Notes: generated by a model not told the origin, from the letters alone. A DNA stretch of 29,164 nt from VMFP01 sp964630025 (GCA_964630025.1 CAZVRG010000012.1:1-29164), one strand, 5' to 3'; counted from the first letter of the stretch, positions 7,470 to 15,583 are shown. Translations and numbers: made by a program.

Positions 7470-9329
7470 TCAGGATTCTGGTTGCGTGTTTTTGCTTTCT
7501 GCTGCCATGTCTTGTCTCTCCATTTCCTTTCGGGCAGCCTCAATTTCCAGAACCTGTCGCGGATCACTCGTGATGATCTGATCTTCCGCGTAGCTTGCAA
7601 CGATTTTGATTGCCACATGCTTCAGTCCGGCAAAGAAGAGTCCTTCCCCGACGTCGCTTTCCAGAAGCAAGTATTTCTCTCCCTCCGTGAGATAGAACGT
7701 GTCCGCAATAAGATCGATGGACGCGGGAGACTGTCGCAGGAGAATTTGGATAGACGAGTTGGTCACAATAGGTTTCCCGTACCGTGAGGTGAGGAAGTCG
7801 GAAATATCCTGCGTAATAGTGGTCACGCCGAGATAATATTTTCGCGCGCGCTTGGCGATGCCAAAAAGGAATTGTGCGGATTCTTCGTGCTGCATGAGTA
7901 CCCACGCCTCATCAATAATGAGCAGACGCTTTTTCAAATTGGAGCGGATTTTCTTCCAAATGTACGCAAGCACCACGTACATGGCCATCGGACGGAGCTG
8001 CTCTTCCATATCGCGCAGGTTAAACACCACCAACTGCGTGGCCATATCAATGTTTGTCGGCTTGTTGAAGATGCCCGCGTAGGTGCCGGTGACATACTGT
8101 TGGATGCGGAGCGCAAGATCGCGCGCGCCCTGCATGTCTTTCAAGATGTGGTAGAAATCTTCCAACGTCGGCGGCTCGCGATTCCAGTTGCGCGTCGTGG
8201 GAGTGATGTCTTTCGCCGCGTATGTTTGCCATGCTGCCTCGTCCGCAATGCTTTTCTCTTCTGCGGAAAGGCCATCGGCCATGATCGCGATCAGTCCGGT
8301 AATGTGCGTGATTTGCTCGCGCAGGATGTCTTCGGGGTTTTCATCATCGCCAAGCGGCGGAAGGTCAAACGGATTGATACGGTGTTCGGACGCGCTACTA
8401 ATACGAAGAAACGTTCCGCCGGTTGCTTGCGCGAGGTAGCGATATTCGTTTTCCGGATCGATCACGATCACTTCCGTGCCGAACATCATGCTGCGAAGAA
8501 TTTCCAATTTCACAGTGTAGCTTTTCCCGGCACCGGACTTTGCGAAAATGACCGTGTTCGCATTCTCCAGCGAGAACCGATCGAAGATAATAAGCGAATT
8601 GTTGTGCCGGTTGATGCCGTAGAGAATGCCCGTGTCGGATGTCAGGTCGCTGCTGACGAACGGAAACGCGGTCGAAAGCGGCGAGGTGTTCATGTTTGTT
8701 CCCACCTGCAATACGTCGTGAGCGAGTGGAAGTGTACTGATAAATCCCTGCTCCATCTGATAAATCGCCGGTTTTGTGTAAATCAGCTTGCCCTCCAGCA
8801 TGGATTCGATCTTTGCCACCGCGTCGTCAAGCTCCTTTTTCTCTCGCGCGTGGACAGTGAAATACAATCCCATGCGGAAGAAGCGCTCGGTCCCCTGCGT
8901 GAGACGATCACGGAGCTCTTCAATGTCCTGATACGCCGTTTCCAGCAGCGGATCGCGCGCCTGTCCTTTTTCTTGTGCCATGGCGATGCTTGCCTGCACC
9001 TGCGCAACGCGCTTTTTGAGGTTTTTCAGGATCACTGCGGATTCAAGGGGATACACGAACAGCGCGATGTCGAGCTCGGTGTCCAGATTCACCAGCGGCG
9101 CAAGCCATGGCGATGTGAGGAAGCGCGGAAACGTGAAGGCAAACAGCGTGGCTGCGTATTCACCGGAGAGTTCCAGATGCTGCGGCGTGATGCGCAGCGC
9201 GGACGGCGCGAGCAGATCGCGCAGGGTGGCAACACCCTCACGAAACTGCTTCTCCGCAGTCGAGAGCTCCTTTTCCAGCGCTTGCGCTTGCGGAGACGTT
9301 TTCGGTTTCTTTGAACCAAACAAAGCCAT
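7470..9329 (-). CDS. virB4: VirB4-family type IV secretion ATPase (split form lacking the TraC N-domain)
   Basis: A 619-residue P-loop ATPase. Walker A is AKSGAGKS (263-270) and Walker B is RLLIIDEAWVLMQ (D473, E474). VIDPENEYRYLA (about 289-300) and the downstream TTITQDISDFL and NSSIQILLRQSP segments are VirB4/TraC hallmarks. It powers substrate transfer or pilus assembly at the inner face of the membrane. It is shorter than classical VirB4 because the N-terminal TraC-like domain is in a separate upstream gene (9508-10323). Start: ATG at 9329 (MALFGSKK) with no clear Shine-Dalgarno sequence; the preceding 178 bp are filled with repeats. The family call is firm; whether the machine moves DNA or protein is open. 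Confidence 0.93.
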   Translation of the reverse strand: MALFGSKKPKTSPQAQALEKELSTAEKQFREGVATLRDLLAPSALRITPQHLELSGEYAATLFAFTFPRFLTSPWLAPLVNLDTELDIALFVYPLESAVILKNLKKRVAQVQASIAMAQEKGQARDPLLETAYQDIEELRDRLTQGTERFFRMGLYFTVHAREKKELDDAVAKIESMLEGKLIYTKPAIYQMEQGFISTLPLAHDVLQVGTNMNTSPLSTAFPFVSSDLTSDTGILYGINRHNNSLIIFDRFSLENANTVIFAKSGAGKSYTVKLEILRSMMFGTEVIVIDPENEYRYLAQATGGTFLRISSASEHRINPFDLPPLGDDENPEDILREQITHITGLIAIMADGLSAEEKSIADEAAWQTYAAKDITPTTRNWNREPPTLEDFYHILKDMQGARDLALRIQQYVTGTYAGIFNKPTNIDMATQLVVFNLRDMEEQLRPMAMYVVLAYIWKKIRSNLKKRLLIIDEAWVLMQHEESAQFLFGIAKRARKYYLGVTTITQDISDFLTSRYGKPIVTNSSIQILLRQSPASIDLIADTFYLTEGEKYLLLESDVGEGLFFAGLKHVAIKIVASYAEDQIITSDPRQVLEIEAARKEMERQDMAAESKNTQPES

Positions 9330-9338
9330 ATCCGTATT

Positions 9339-9360
9339 CTACTGCCTACTGCCCACTGCC
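9339..9360. repeat. CTACTGCC-type short tandem repeat (single arm)
   Basis: Three degenerate copies of CTACTGCC / CCACTGCC lie directly upstream of the virB4 start codon. On the coding strand this is purine-rich (GGCAGTGGGCAGTAGGCAG). No matching inverted arm was found nearby, so it may be half of an element. Confidence 0.6.
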
Positions 9361-9369
9361 GGGTGCCTC

Positions 9370-9499
9370 GAACTCATTTCAAAACCTCCTCGTGCGTCTG
9401 TCATTCTGAGCGGAGCGAAGAATCTCCGTGTGACGGGGGTACGAGATCCTTCGGCCGCCGGCCTCAGGATGACACAAAAGAGGGTCTTGAAATAAGTTC
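9370..9499. repeat. Family B inverted repeat with an outer stem
   Basis: The core arms are TGTCATTCTGAGCGGAGCG... (9399-9426) and the inverted ...CCTCAGGATGACA (9443-9474). Outside them sits a second inverted pair, GAACTCATTTCAAAACCTCC (9370-9389) and its near-complement (9480-9499), with 16 of 20 positions matching and every mismatch compatible with G-U pairing. Conserved pairing suggests selection on an RNA or single-strand fold. It lies between the TraC-domain gene and virB4, inside the operon. Confidence 0.85.
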
Positions 9500-9507
9500 T
9501 CGCCACG

Positions 9508-10323
9508 TTATTCCTTCCGCCCGCGCCGCGCGCGGTATTGTTGTTCCGCATCGTCCACACTCGGCGGAGCCGCGGTGAGATACCGAAACTGGTCCATTTC
9601 TTCCGGACTCGGCGGTGTATCCGCAAGCGCTTCCGGTTTCATGTCTTCCAGTTCCAAATCCTCCACGGGAGGCAAATGCTGGGTGCGAGCATTGTTGGGA
9701 TTATAGAGAGCGTGGAACAACTCAATAATTTCCTGCGTGTTCAACGGCGCGAGGCGCACGCCAATCCCGCGGAGGCTTGCAGACACCTGATCCACGCGCT
9801 GCCAGAGCTGATCTTTGTAGCGCGTAAACTCTGTCGGCGACAGCGATGTCAGTCCTCCGCGCACCCGTAGGCTTTTGAAAAATTTTGTCATCATGCCTTC
9901 ATCTTTGGCGGTGATCGGCGCAAACGGAATCACGATATAAAAGTTCTTCGTCATCACGTTGCTCACCTTCACCAACTCTTTGACGTATTCGTGGTATTCC
10001 TGCAGCTGAATTTTCATCAACTCGCTTTGCTGGAGCTCTTCCAGGCGGTCAAGATCCTTGAGGTACGGCGTGAGATCAATGCGCCGCGACGTGACAAGAA
10101 TTTGCAATGGGAAATCCAAGCTGTTTATGGCGTCCTGAAAACCATAGACAATCGCATTTTGTTCTTCTTCGCTCTTCAACGCGAAGTTCAAGCTGCTCGC
10201 CATAAGAATGGCGCGGAAGGAACCGTCGCGCAGAATCACCACGCCGTCACGAATCTCCGCAATATCGAGATATTGTTGGGAAGAGTATTTCGTCTTCTTT
10301 TTTGCGGTGGGGGGAGATGACAT
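9508..10323 (-). CDS. TraC N-terminal-domain protein (partner of split VirB4)
   Basis: A 271-residue soluble protein. The segment IAEIRDGVVILRDGSFRAIL near residues 21-40, then LDFPLQILVTSRRIDLTPYL and a helical stretch, matches the N-terminal domain of TraC/VirB4 proteins. No Walker motifs are present, so it must act with the separate ATPase encoded just downstream. The C-terminal ~60 residues are acidic and proline-rich, ending in a basic RARRGRKE tail, and look disordered. It probably docks VirB4 to the membrane components. The start ATG at 10323 is followed by a lysine-rich leader. In many other bacteria the two domains are one polypeptide. Confidence 0.8.
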   Translation of the reverse strand: MSSPPTAKKKTKYSSQQYLDIAEIRDGVVILRDGSFRAILMASSLNFALKSEEEQNAIVYGFQDAINSLDFPLQILVTSRRIDLTPYLKDLDRLEELQQSELMKIQLQEYHEYVKELVKVSNVMTKNFYIVIPFAPITAKDEGMMTKFFKSLRVRGGLTSLSPTEFTRYKDQLWQRVDQVSASLRGIGVRLAPLNTQEIIELFHALYNPNNARTQHLPPVEDLELEDMKPEALADTPPSPEEMDQFRYLTAAPPSVDDAEQQYRARRGRKE

Positions 10324-10330
10324 AGGGGTC

Positions 10331-10771
10331 AGTGGACAGGAGACAGAGGACAGAGCTTATTGTACGCGAACTCTTTCCCCGAGTACGTGAAGCATACGTA
10401 AAACTTCATCTGTACTCTCTAGGCAATATTGAATAAACTGCGGATCGCCAAAGCCGAGTTCCTGTGCGCCAAGAAGGTATGTCTCAAGTTCCGATGCCGA
10501 TCCTGCAGAAGTTCGAAGAAAGCGCGCATAGTCATTTCCGCGGCGACGAGATCCTTCAGCAATATTTGCTGGGATCGAAAACGCCGCGCGTCGCATCTGG
10601 GATGTCAAACCGTACAACTCCTCTGGAGGGAACGTACTTGTGAGCCGGTATACATCCAAAGCCAACGAAAACCCTTTCTTCCACACCGTGAGATCTTTAT
10701 GCGAACGGATAACATTGCGCACTGCCCGCTTTTCGTTCCCTGTTCTCTGTTCCCTGTTCTCTGTTCCCTGT
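10331..10771. mobile_element. Family C element carrying a four-helix-bundle gene between inverted arms
   Basis: The left arm (about 10331-10356) is purine-rich (ACAGGAGACAGAGGACAGAG). The right arm (about 10735-10771) is the pyrimidine inverse, with repeats of TTCCCTGTTCTCTG. The four-helix-bundle gene runs from arm to arm: its TAA is adjacent to the left arm and its first codons are encoded by the right arm. Arm polarity is the same as in the empty family C copies. No transposase is present, so mobility is inferred from structure only. Confidence 0.55.
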
Positions 10772-10776
10772 ATCAT
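10357..10776 (-). CDS. Four-helix-bundle protein (S23/IVS-encoded family)
   Basis: A 139-residue protein. From about residue 25 it matches the family first seen in 23S rRNA intervening sequences (TIGR02436-type): SHKDLTVWKKGFSLALDVYR, LTSQMRRAAFSIPANIAEGS, then ARFLRTSAGSASELETYLLG and a final helix ending RMLHVLGERVRV. The first ~15 residues (MIQGTENREQRTGNEK) are encoded by the right-hand repeat arm. The start ATG overlaps the PrgI stop (ATGA at 10773-10776), so it is translated as part of the operon. The family is related to the Avd accessory protein of diversity-generating retroelements, but no reverse transcriptase is here. It has no known T4SS role and is best read as repeat-element cargo. 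Confidence 0.85.
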   Translation of the reverse strand: MIQGTENREQRTGNEKRAVRNVIRSHKDLTVWKKGFSLALDVYRLTSTFPPEELYGLTSQMRRAAFSIPANIAEGSRRRGNDYARFLRTSAGSASELETYLLGAQELGFGDPQFIQYCLESTDEVLRMLHVLGERVRVQ

Positions 10777-11249
10777 GCTTTCTCAAATCCTGAAGGAACC
10801 GGCAGATCCTCATCCACAATCTTCCCGGAGGTGTCCAGAATGCGCGCAAGCTGCTGGATGCGACTTTCTGTGGTTGGACCACGACGTTCTGCAAGGCGGA
10901 CACCGCGTCGGATGAGTGCGGTCTCTACGGCGCTTGCAGATGCCACGCGAATCTTTTGCGTTTCTCCGCGACGCTCCCACAGAAAGAGTTTTCCCGTCAT
11001 CACGTAATGCAACACGGAGAAAAGAAACCACATGAACGAGCGGCCGTTTACCTTATAAAATGCAAGCAGGAGAAAAAAGATTGTTGTGGGAATAGCGAGC
11101 GTCACGGTGATGGGAAGCGGAAGCGCGACATAGAATGCCGCGATGATGAGGGCGTTCACCACGAACATAATGAATTGCTTCACCGTGAGCGGGCCGAAGA
11201 TTTTATCCTCCACATCCACAAATTGCGGTACTTGAAATTGCAATGCCAT
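10773..11249 (-). CDS. PrgI-family protein (VirB3-like T4SS membrane subunit)
   Basis: A 158-residue protein. The N-terminal FQVPQFVDVEDKIFGPLTVK followed by two adjacent membrane helices (about 20-60) is the PrgI family signature. The tail is a longer hydrophilic region with a LWERRGE segment and a helical, charged end. It probably anchors the VirB4 complex at the membrane, as VirB3 does. I chose the ATG at 11249 (MALQFQVPQF) over an in-frame TTG at 11261 because family members begin a few residues before QVPQF. An extended -10 promoter lies about 110 bp upstream and a family C arm fills the leader. The stop overlaps the next gene by ATGA. Confidence 0.87.
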   Translation of the reverse strand: MALQFQVPQFVDVEDKIFGPLTVKQFIMFVVNALIIAAFYVALPLPITVTLAIPTTIFFLLLAFYKVNGRSFMWFLFSVLHYVMTGKLFLWERRGETQKIRVASASAVETALIRRGVRLAERRGPTTESRIQQLARILDTSGKIVDEDLPVPSGFEKA

Positions 11250-11257
11250 GGGGCTAG

Positions 11258-11320
11258 GCAACAGGGAACAGGGAACCCGACTCCGCCAAGGCTTCGCCGG
11301 GCAGGCAGGGAACAGGCAAC
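11258..11320. repeat. Family C purine arm with an embedded CTCCGCCAAGGCTTCGCC unit
   Basis: ACAGGGAACAGGGAAC is followed by CTCCGCCAAGGCTTCGCC and then GGGCAGGCAGGGAACAGGC, just upstream of the PrgI start codon. Parts are the reverse complement of the pyrimidine tract at 11720-11790 (CTCCCTGCCTGCCC), so the two may be arms of one pair about 400 bp apart. The CGCCAAGGCT core recurs inside rsmA at 25943-25970. Confidence 0.7.
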
Positions 11321-11362
11321 CAACCGTCGGTGATTGTGAGTGTTAATGTCATGCGTGCATTC

Positions 11363-11371
11363 AGTATAGCA
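11363..11371 (-). promoter_or_regulatory. Probable extended -10 promoter for prgI and downstream T4SS genes
   Basis: On the minus strand the sequence reads TGC-TATACT, a TGn extended -10 box matching the best -10 elements in this window. No strong -35 is seen 17 bp upstream. It sits between the stop at 11423 and the PrgI start at 11249, giving a leader of about 105 nt that contains the family C purine arm. Confidence 0.45.
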
Positions 11372-11422
11372 TGGCGTCTCTGCGCTGCAGTCGTGCAGAA
11401 CGCGCGTGCAGTCGCCCGCACG

Positions 11423-12241
11423 CTATTTCGGTGAAGATGGCGGCGTTAATCGTTCCAATGGAACGCCAGGCGGAACCGGCGGTGCCGAAGGGTGTGTCGG
11501 CGGCGTGGGAACGTTGTCTTTCGTTCGAGGCAGTGGTGTGGCGGGAGGCGGAAGTCTGGAGGGAACGCCGCCGTTCCGCAGATCAATCACGCGCGGAGGT
11601 TTACCCTGAGCCGTGTCGAAGGGAGCGGCTCGCGGGGGCATGGGAGTTACTGCGGGCGGCGCTACAGAAGGTCGTTCTGTATCCATGCGCGGTTGCCGAA
11701 TGCCGTCTGCCGATTGGGTCGTCCCTGTTTCCTGTTTCCTGTTTCCTGTTGCCTCGTATCTCGTCTCTGCCCCCTGCTCCCTGCCTGCCCCGCGTAGCCC
11801 CGCCGCTTGGCGGGGCGAAGTGGGGTGCTTCTTCTCATACACCTGCGCAATCTGAAAGTAATTCGGGGTAACAAACCCCTTCGTTACTTCTTGCGTGACG
11901 TTATCAAGTATTGTGTCTGATGTTTGGATTTGCTGCTGGAGAAGGGTGCGAAGGTTCGCGGCGCTCTCATCGCCTCGCAAAATTTTTCCAACGATTCTTG
12001 CTACACTCTGTGCTTCCTCAATCGAAAGTTGGTGCTTTCGAAGGGTGAGAATCTGAATCTTTCGGGCTGATTCTTCATCGGTAAGCGCTCGGCGAAGGTT
12101 TTCTGGCAGTAATTTCGCAGAAGCAACACGATCCCCGAACTCTTCAGGAGAAATCAAGCCGAAATCAGCCGTCGCCGGAGATGTCCATAGATACAGAAGC
12201 GTGTCAAGCGGAAACGATTCGGTTTTCGATTCGGCGGGCAT
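11423..12241 (-). CDS. Unknown protein of the T4SS-like operon with proline-rich, repeat-derived tail
   Basis: A 272-residue protein not matched to a family. The first ~145 residues look like a small helical domain (FPLDTLLYLWTSPATADFGL through KGFVTPNYFQIAQVYEKKH). The rest is low-complexity and proline-rich. The tail includes peptides encoded by repeats: TGNRKQETGT from family C (11720-11790) and PFDTAQGKPP from a CCTGAGCCGTGTCGAAGG unit (11604-11623). I placed the start at the ATG at 12241, 10 bp after the VirB6-like stop; a longer reading would overlap that gene. Position between VirB6 and PrgI suggests a cytosolic accessory role, with the tail as dispensable linker. Confidence 0.7.
   Translation of the reverse strand: MPAESKTESFPLDTLLYLWTSPATADFGLISPEEFGDRVASAKLLPENLRRALTDEESARKIQILTLRKHQLSIEEAQSVARIVGKILRGDESAANLRTLLQQQIQTSDTILDNVTQEVTKGFVTPNYFQIAQVYEKKHPTSPRQAAGLRGAGREQGAETRYEATGNRKQETGTTQSADGIRQPRMDTERPSVAPPAVTPMPPRAAPFDTAQGKPPRVIDLRNGGVPSRLPPPATPLPRTKDNVPTPPTHPSAPPVPPGVPLERLTPPSSPK
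11604..11623. repeat. CCCTGAGCCGTGTCGAAGGG dispersed unit
   Basis: An imperfect 20-bp palindrome read in frame in the proline-rich tail of the unknown T4SS-operon protein. From general knowledge, a very similar unit giving a PFDTAQGKP peptide is scattered through many environmental bacterial genomes. Only this copy was noticed here. Confidence 0.5.
11720..11816. repeat. Family C pyrimidine arm followed by a GCCCCGCC-GCTT-GGCGGGGC hairpin
   Basis: Tandem TTTCCTG units (about 11720-11750) and a CCCTGCTCCCTGCCTGCC tract (to 11790) form the pyrimidine arm. A perfect 8-bp stem with a GCTT loop follows at 11797-11816. All of it is read in frame in the unknown operon protein on the minus strand. 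Confidence 0.75.
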
Positions 12242-12251
12242 ATCGAAGACA

Positions 12252-14192
12252 CTAAATGAGACCGCGACGTCGGAGCTCCTCGTCAAAGGCGGGGTTGGCG
12301 GGCGCTGCACCGGGCGCGGCCGCGAGGCGTGTCGCCATCTGTTGGTCACCCGCGTTTGCGATACCCGTCGCCAGGTTACGCGTTGGTTTTACTTGACCGT
12401 AGAAAACCTTATCAAAGAATGCAGGTTCTCTCTTCGCTGCTTCGTACACGTCATCAGCAGAGAGGCCGCGCGCCGATTCTTCGTAATCTGCATCAGTTGC
12501 CTGTGTATTCTTGCGTACCCGAGTCACAAAGTTTGTTCCCGCAACGACGAATCGCTTCTGGAAGTTCTTTGCGCCTTTGTTGAATTCCGGTGAGTTCACT
12601 TTTACCGCACCGAGAGCTCCTTCAAAATCTTTCTGATCTCGGACAAGCTCTTTGTCGAGCGCGTAGCGCGCGTGCGCAGGATTGGACAGGTTAAGCTCTT
12701 TCAAAGTCGCGCTTCGCGTGCCGAGATCCTTCACCTGCTCGTCCTCCAATCGTCGCTGCATCGCCTCGCGCTGCTTGGGGTTGAATATGGATCCGGCACG
12801 CATTCCAACCTGACCGAAGAGTCCCGTTCGTACACGATCCTTTGCCGCTTCTTCTCTTGCGCGCTTGTATCCGGCCACGGCTGGTGCTCCTGTTCGAGAC
12901 CATAGGAATCCTCCGGGCCCGGTAAATGGAGCTCGCGCGATGCTTGGAATCCATCCTCGTCCAACCGCTGTCCCAATTGATGCACCGAATGCGCCGGCTT
13001 CCGTCGCGATGTACAAGGCCATAATAATGAACAGCGCGACAAACAACGCCTCGAACATCGAGCCAAAGATCGATCCCAACCCTTCTTTCGCGAAGAAAAA
13101 TTGAGATACCGGATCATCTGTTCTGATACCCAGTTGTGTTGCAAGTGTCGAGAATTCTGCTTTCCCGTTCGTGCTCACACCGATCTGCGCCGCAACGGTA
13201 AGAAAGAACACCATAATCGGTCCATACACGAGATGGTTGATGAACATGTCCCACCATTGCTCCGCGTATTTCGCGGTACGGGGGAGAATAGAAGCCACAA
13301 ATCCGATCGGCGAAAGAATAAGAAGCACGTACAACACTACCACGCGGATAATAAACATCAGCGTCACTGCGCCCAACGCCACCGTGACAATGGTGAGCAT
13401 CACTGCGGCAATAATAGCGCCCGTAACAAACTTTATAGAATGCATTGTCGTCGCCGCATCTTTGTTTCTTTCTGCCGGGTTACCCGATTCGGCTATATTC
13501 CAGATCACTTCCGGTTTGATATCAAAGAAATTTTGGACAACAGCTACTTTCGCAAGCTTCACGCTGATAGAAGTTCCTGGCTTGAGGGTATCCCCGGCAA
13601 GCGACGTCATCGCAATACGCGAGGCGCTCACGGCTGCGCCGCCAATCGCGAGGCTAAAATTCACCAGCAGCGCGGCCATGATCAGTCGCGGAAGAAGACG
13701 CTTCATGTCGTAGCGCTCGATGCCGGCAATTGTTGCGTAGGCGATTGTGAGGAGCGCGGGAACAAACAAGAGGTTCATAAAGTCGCGCATCATGCGCCAT
13801 CCGGATTGTACCCACGGATTTCCCGCAAACCGTGAGACGTTAATGACGAAATCCAGTGTCCTCCCAAGGAACGCAAGCGCGATTGCGACAATATTCATGT
13901 AGACCCAGAAGATCCCAAACACCACCGTATTCAGTTGGCGTTCAAGCCAATTTGGTCCCTCTTGCGAAACAATCTCGAGAACTTTCTGTTGTACTGGAAG
14001 AGGGATACCCTGCACTGTCAAAGCTCCTCGGATCAGTGCATCCCTTGTCTCCAAGAGACTTGAGCGTTGTGGGGGGGGAGGGTTTTGCTGTCCGGGTTGC
14101 TGCGCGTATACGGTATTCCCCATGATGATTCCTCCGCACACAACGAACGTGAGTACAGCGATTCGAGCGTGTGAGAAAAAATGCGTACACAT
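12252..14192 (-). CDS. VirB6/TrbL-like polytopic T4SS membrane protein
   Basis: A 646-residue protein. It begins with a signal sequence (about 1-31, ending NTVYAQ), then a polar linker, several membrane helices (IFWVYMNIVAIALAFLGRTL, LLFVPALLTIAYATIAGIE, LPRLIMAALLVNFSLAIGGA, AVMLTIVTVALGAVTLMFII, VVLYVLLILSPIGFVASILP and ALFVALFIIMALYIATEAGA) and a long charged cytosolic tail from about residue 440. This is the arrangement of the VirB6/TrbL channel subunits found in CPR T4SS-like clusters. Start: ATG at 14192, 1 nt after the upstream stop; a longer open frame upstream overlaps the neighbouring gene and is not coding. The role in forming the inner-membrane channel is inferred from the family. 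Confidence 0.82.
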   Translation of the reverse strand: MCTHFFSHARIAVLTFVVCGGIIMGNTVYAQQPGQQNPPPPQRSSLLETRDALIRGALTVQGIPLPVQQKVLEIVSQEGPNWLERQLNTVVFGIFWVYMNIVAIALAFLGRTLDFVINVSRFAGNPWVQSGWRMMRDFMNLLFVPALLTIAYATIAGIERYDMKRLLPRLIMAALLVNFSLAIGGAAVSASRIAMTSLAGDTLKPGTSISVKLAKVAVVQNFFDIKPEVIWNIAESGNPAERNKDAATTMHSIKFVTGAIIAAVMLTIVTVALGAVTLMFIIRVVVLYVLLILSPIGFVASILPRTAKYAEQWWDMFINHLVYGPIMVFFLTVAAQIGVSTNGKAEFSTLATQLGIRTDDPVSQFFFAKEGLGSIFGSMFEALFVALFIIMALYIATEAGAFGASIGTAVGRGWIPSIARAPFTGPGGFLWSRTGAPAVAGYKRAREEAAKDRVRTGLFGQVGMRAGSIFNPKQREAMQRRLEDEQVKDLGTRSATLKELNLSNPAHARYALDKELVRDQKDFEGALGAVKVNSPEFNKGAKNFQKRFVVAGTNFVTRVRKNTQATDADYEESARGLSADDVYEAAKREPAFFDKVFYGQVKPTRNLATGIANAGDQQMATRLAAAPGAAPANPAFDEELRRRGLI

Positions 14193-14193
14193 A

Positions 14194-15570
14194 TTATCTG
14201 TACTGTACGTCACGAAGCCGCACCGCAGTGCGGCTCGTATCGCTGACAAACACCGCTTCATTCCCCGCACGAACCACCCACGCATTCGTTCCTCGCGGGA
14301 ACATGCTCTCGCCAAGCGTGACGCGCTGGCCGGTTTCTGCATTTGTCCCTCGAATGCCGTAGAGGTCTTGTGCGGGAGAAAGGCCGATAATCCATTGTTC
14401 GCTTGTTGGAAGGCCGAGGAGGCGAGCAGCATCCCGAACAGTAGAGGCGTCTCGTTGCGCGGAATTGGTTGGAGTATTTGGGTGTTCTTTCGCAGGGACA
14501 AGGTTTGGTATGGGAGACGTTCCGCCGCCCTGCCCAAGAAGATTGAGAAGGCGCGGTCCGTCAAAGATCCCCAGCAACGCTTCGCCGGAACTTGGTCCGA
14601 AACGATCGAAGAGATCGGACAGACTCCCCGCAGTATCAAAAATGTTCCGCAGGCGGTCGGTAATATTGTCGCGGTAGACATCCGCGACGTCTGGCGGAAC
14701 GTTCAGGAGCGGAGAAAACGGATCCGCTGCGGGAAGAAGCCCTAAGCTGCGTGCCGCTTGAGACGCAGCGTTTGACCCTCCGCGGATCACCGCGCTTCGC
14801 GGTGGTTGAGGAGAAGGAGCGAACACGCTCGGAAGCGGCGCATCGGGGGAGGTTACGGATAACACGGCAGGATCCTGGGTTTCTGCAAGTTTTACAATTG
14901 CATCGCCGGCAACTTCTGCAGCCAATTTCACGTCTCCGGGCTGAATCACATTCCGCCCAATATCCTGGCCGCCTATGCCGCGGGTGCCCCCGGTCCCCTT
15001 CAGAGCCAGGCGCCCATCGCCGTGATCTAGTTCCCTATTCAACGCTTCAAGGTGTTCTGCTTCCCGCTGATAGTATGTTGAGAGAATATCAAATGCCTGC
15101 GCGTGCACGGAGTGTTGAACGTCTGCGAGAAAATTGTCCCACGTGAAGTTTTCGACGCTCTTTGCCCCAGTGATGAACGGCGTTTCGTTGCTCGTCGCTG
15201 GGTTTGGGGAGGGGAAAGGGATATCCTTTCGATCGGCAGGCTGTACGTTCGCGACATCATAAGGAAGCCAGGTTTTGAAATAGGAAACAACCTCGGGGGA
15301 AAAGTATTCCGCGTTGCGTTCAATATATCCGGATTCACTTGGTGGGGATCCCGGAAATCCAAGCATTTCCAGGAGCGCCGTGACTCTACTCGCGCCGGGG
15401 ATCAGAAGATAATTCGGCGGCCATCCCGTTCCCAAATTTTTCTTCACAGTTGCCAATGCTCCTCCCGCAATATTTCCCACTGCTGAAGAGTCCTGCGCGG
15501 ACGCAGAGAAAGCGAAACATATCCCCGCAAGGAGAAGAGAGGATGTGACGATTTGCGCGCGAGAGTTCAT
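14194..15570 (-). CDS. Secreted protein of unknown function in the T4SS-like operon
   Basis: A 458-residue protein with an N-terminal signal peptide (IVTSSLLLAGICFAFSASAQ, about residues 6-25). The mature part has no recognised domain. A helical segment around 130-170 (FLADVQHSVHAQAFDILSTY) precedes a proline/serine-rich middle and a compact C-terminus ending RTAVRLRDVQYR. I chose the ATG at 15570 (MNSRAQIV), 13 bp after the upstream stop. The next gene, VirB6-like, starts 1 nt after its stop, so the two are almost certainly translated together. It may be an extracytoplasmic T4SS component comparable in place, not in sequence, to VirB5 or VirB8. Confidence 0.7.
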   Translation of the reverse strand: MNSRAQIVTSSLLLAGICFAFSASAQDSSAVGNIAGGALATVKKNLGTGWPPNYLLIPGASRVTALLEMLGFPGSPPSESGYIERNAEYFSPEVVSYFKTWLPYDVANVQPADRKDIPFPSPNPATSNETPFITGAKSVENFTWDNFLADVQHSVHAQAFDILSTYYQREAEHLEALNRELDHGDGRLALKGTGGTRGIGGQDIGRNVIQPGDVKLAAEVAGDAIVKLAETQDPAVLSVTSPDAPLPSVFAPSPQPPRSAVIRGGSNAASQAARSLGLLPAADPFSPLLNVPPDVADVYRDNITDRLRNIFDTAGSLSDLFDRFGPSSGEALLGIFDGPRLLNLLGQGGGTSPIPNLVPAKEHPNTPTNSAQRDASTVRDAARLLGLPTSEQWIIGLSPAQDLYGIRGTNAETGQRVTLGESMFPRGTNAWVVRAGNEAVFVSDTSRTAVRLRDVQYR

Positions 15571-15583
15571 GAGAGTGGCGCGA

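Noticed and set aside
7872..9314. A 480-codon open frame on the plus strand
   Set aside because: It is antisense to virB4. The product is Arg/His/Phe-rich with no domain, as expected from a GC-rich shadow frame.
10357..10776. Diversity-generating retroelement based on the Avd-like four-helix-bundle protein
   Set aside because: No reverse transcriptase and no template or variable repeat pair was found in the window.
10331..11320. CRISPR-like array
   Set aside because: The ACAGGGAACAG units are short, degenerate, directly adjacent and inverted in pairs. There are no uniform spacers and no cas genes.
14193..14681. 5' extension of the VirB6-like gene
   Set aside because: It overlaps the upstream secreted-protein gene by 163 codons, while a signal peptide starts exactly at 14192.
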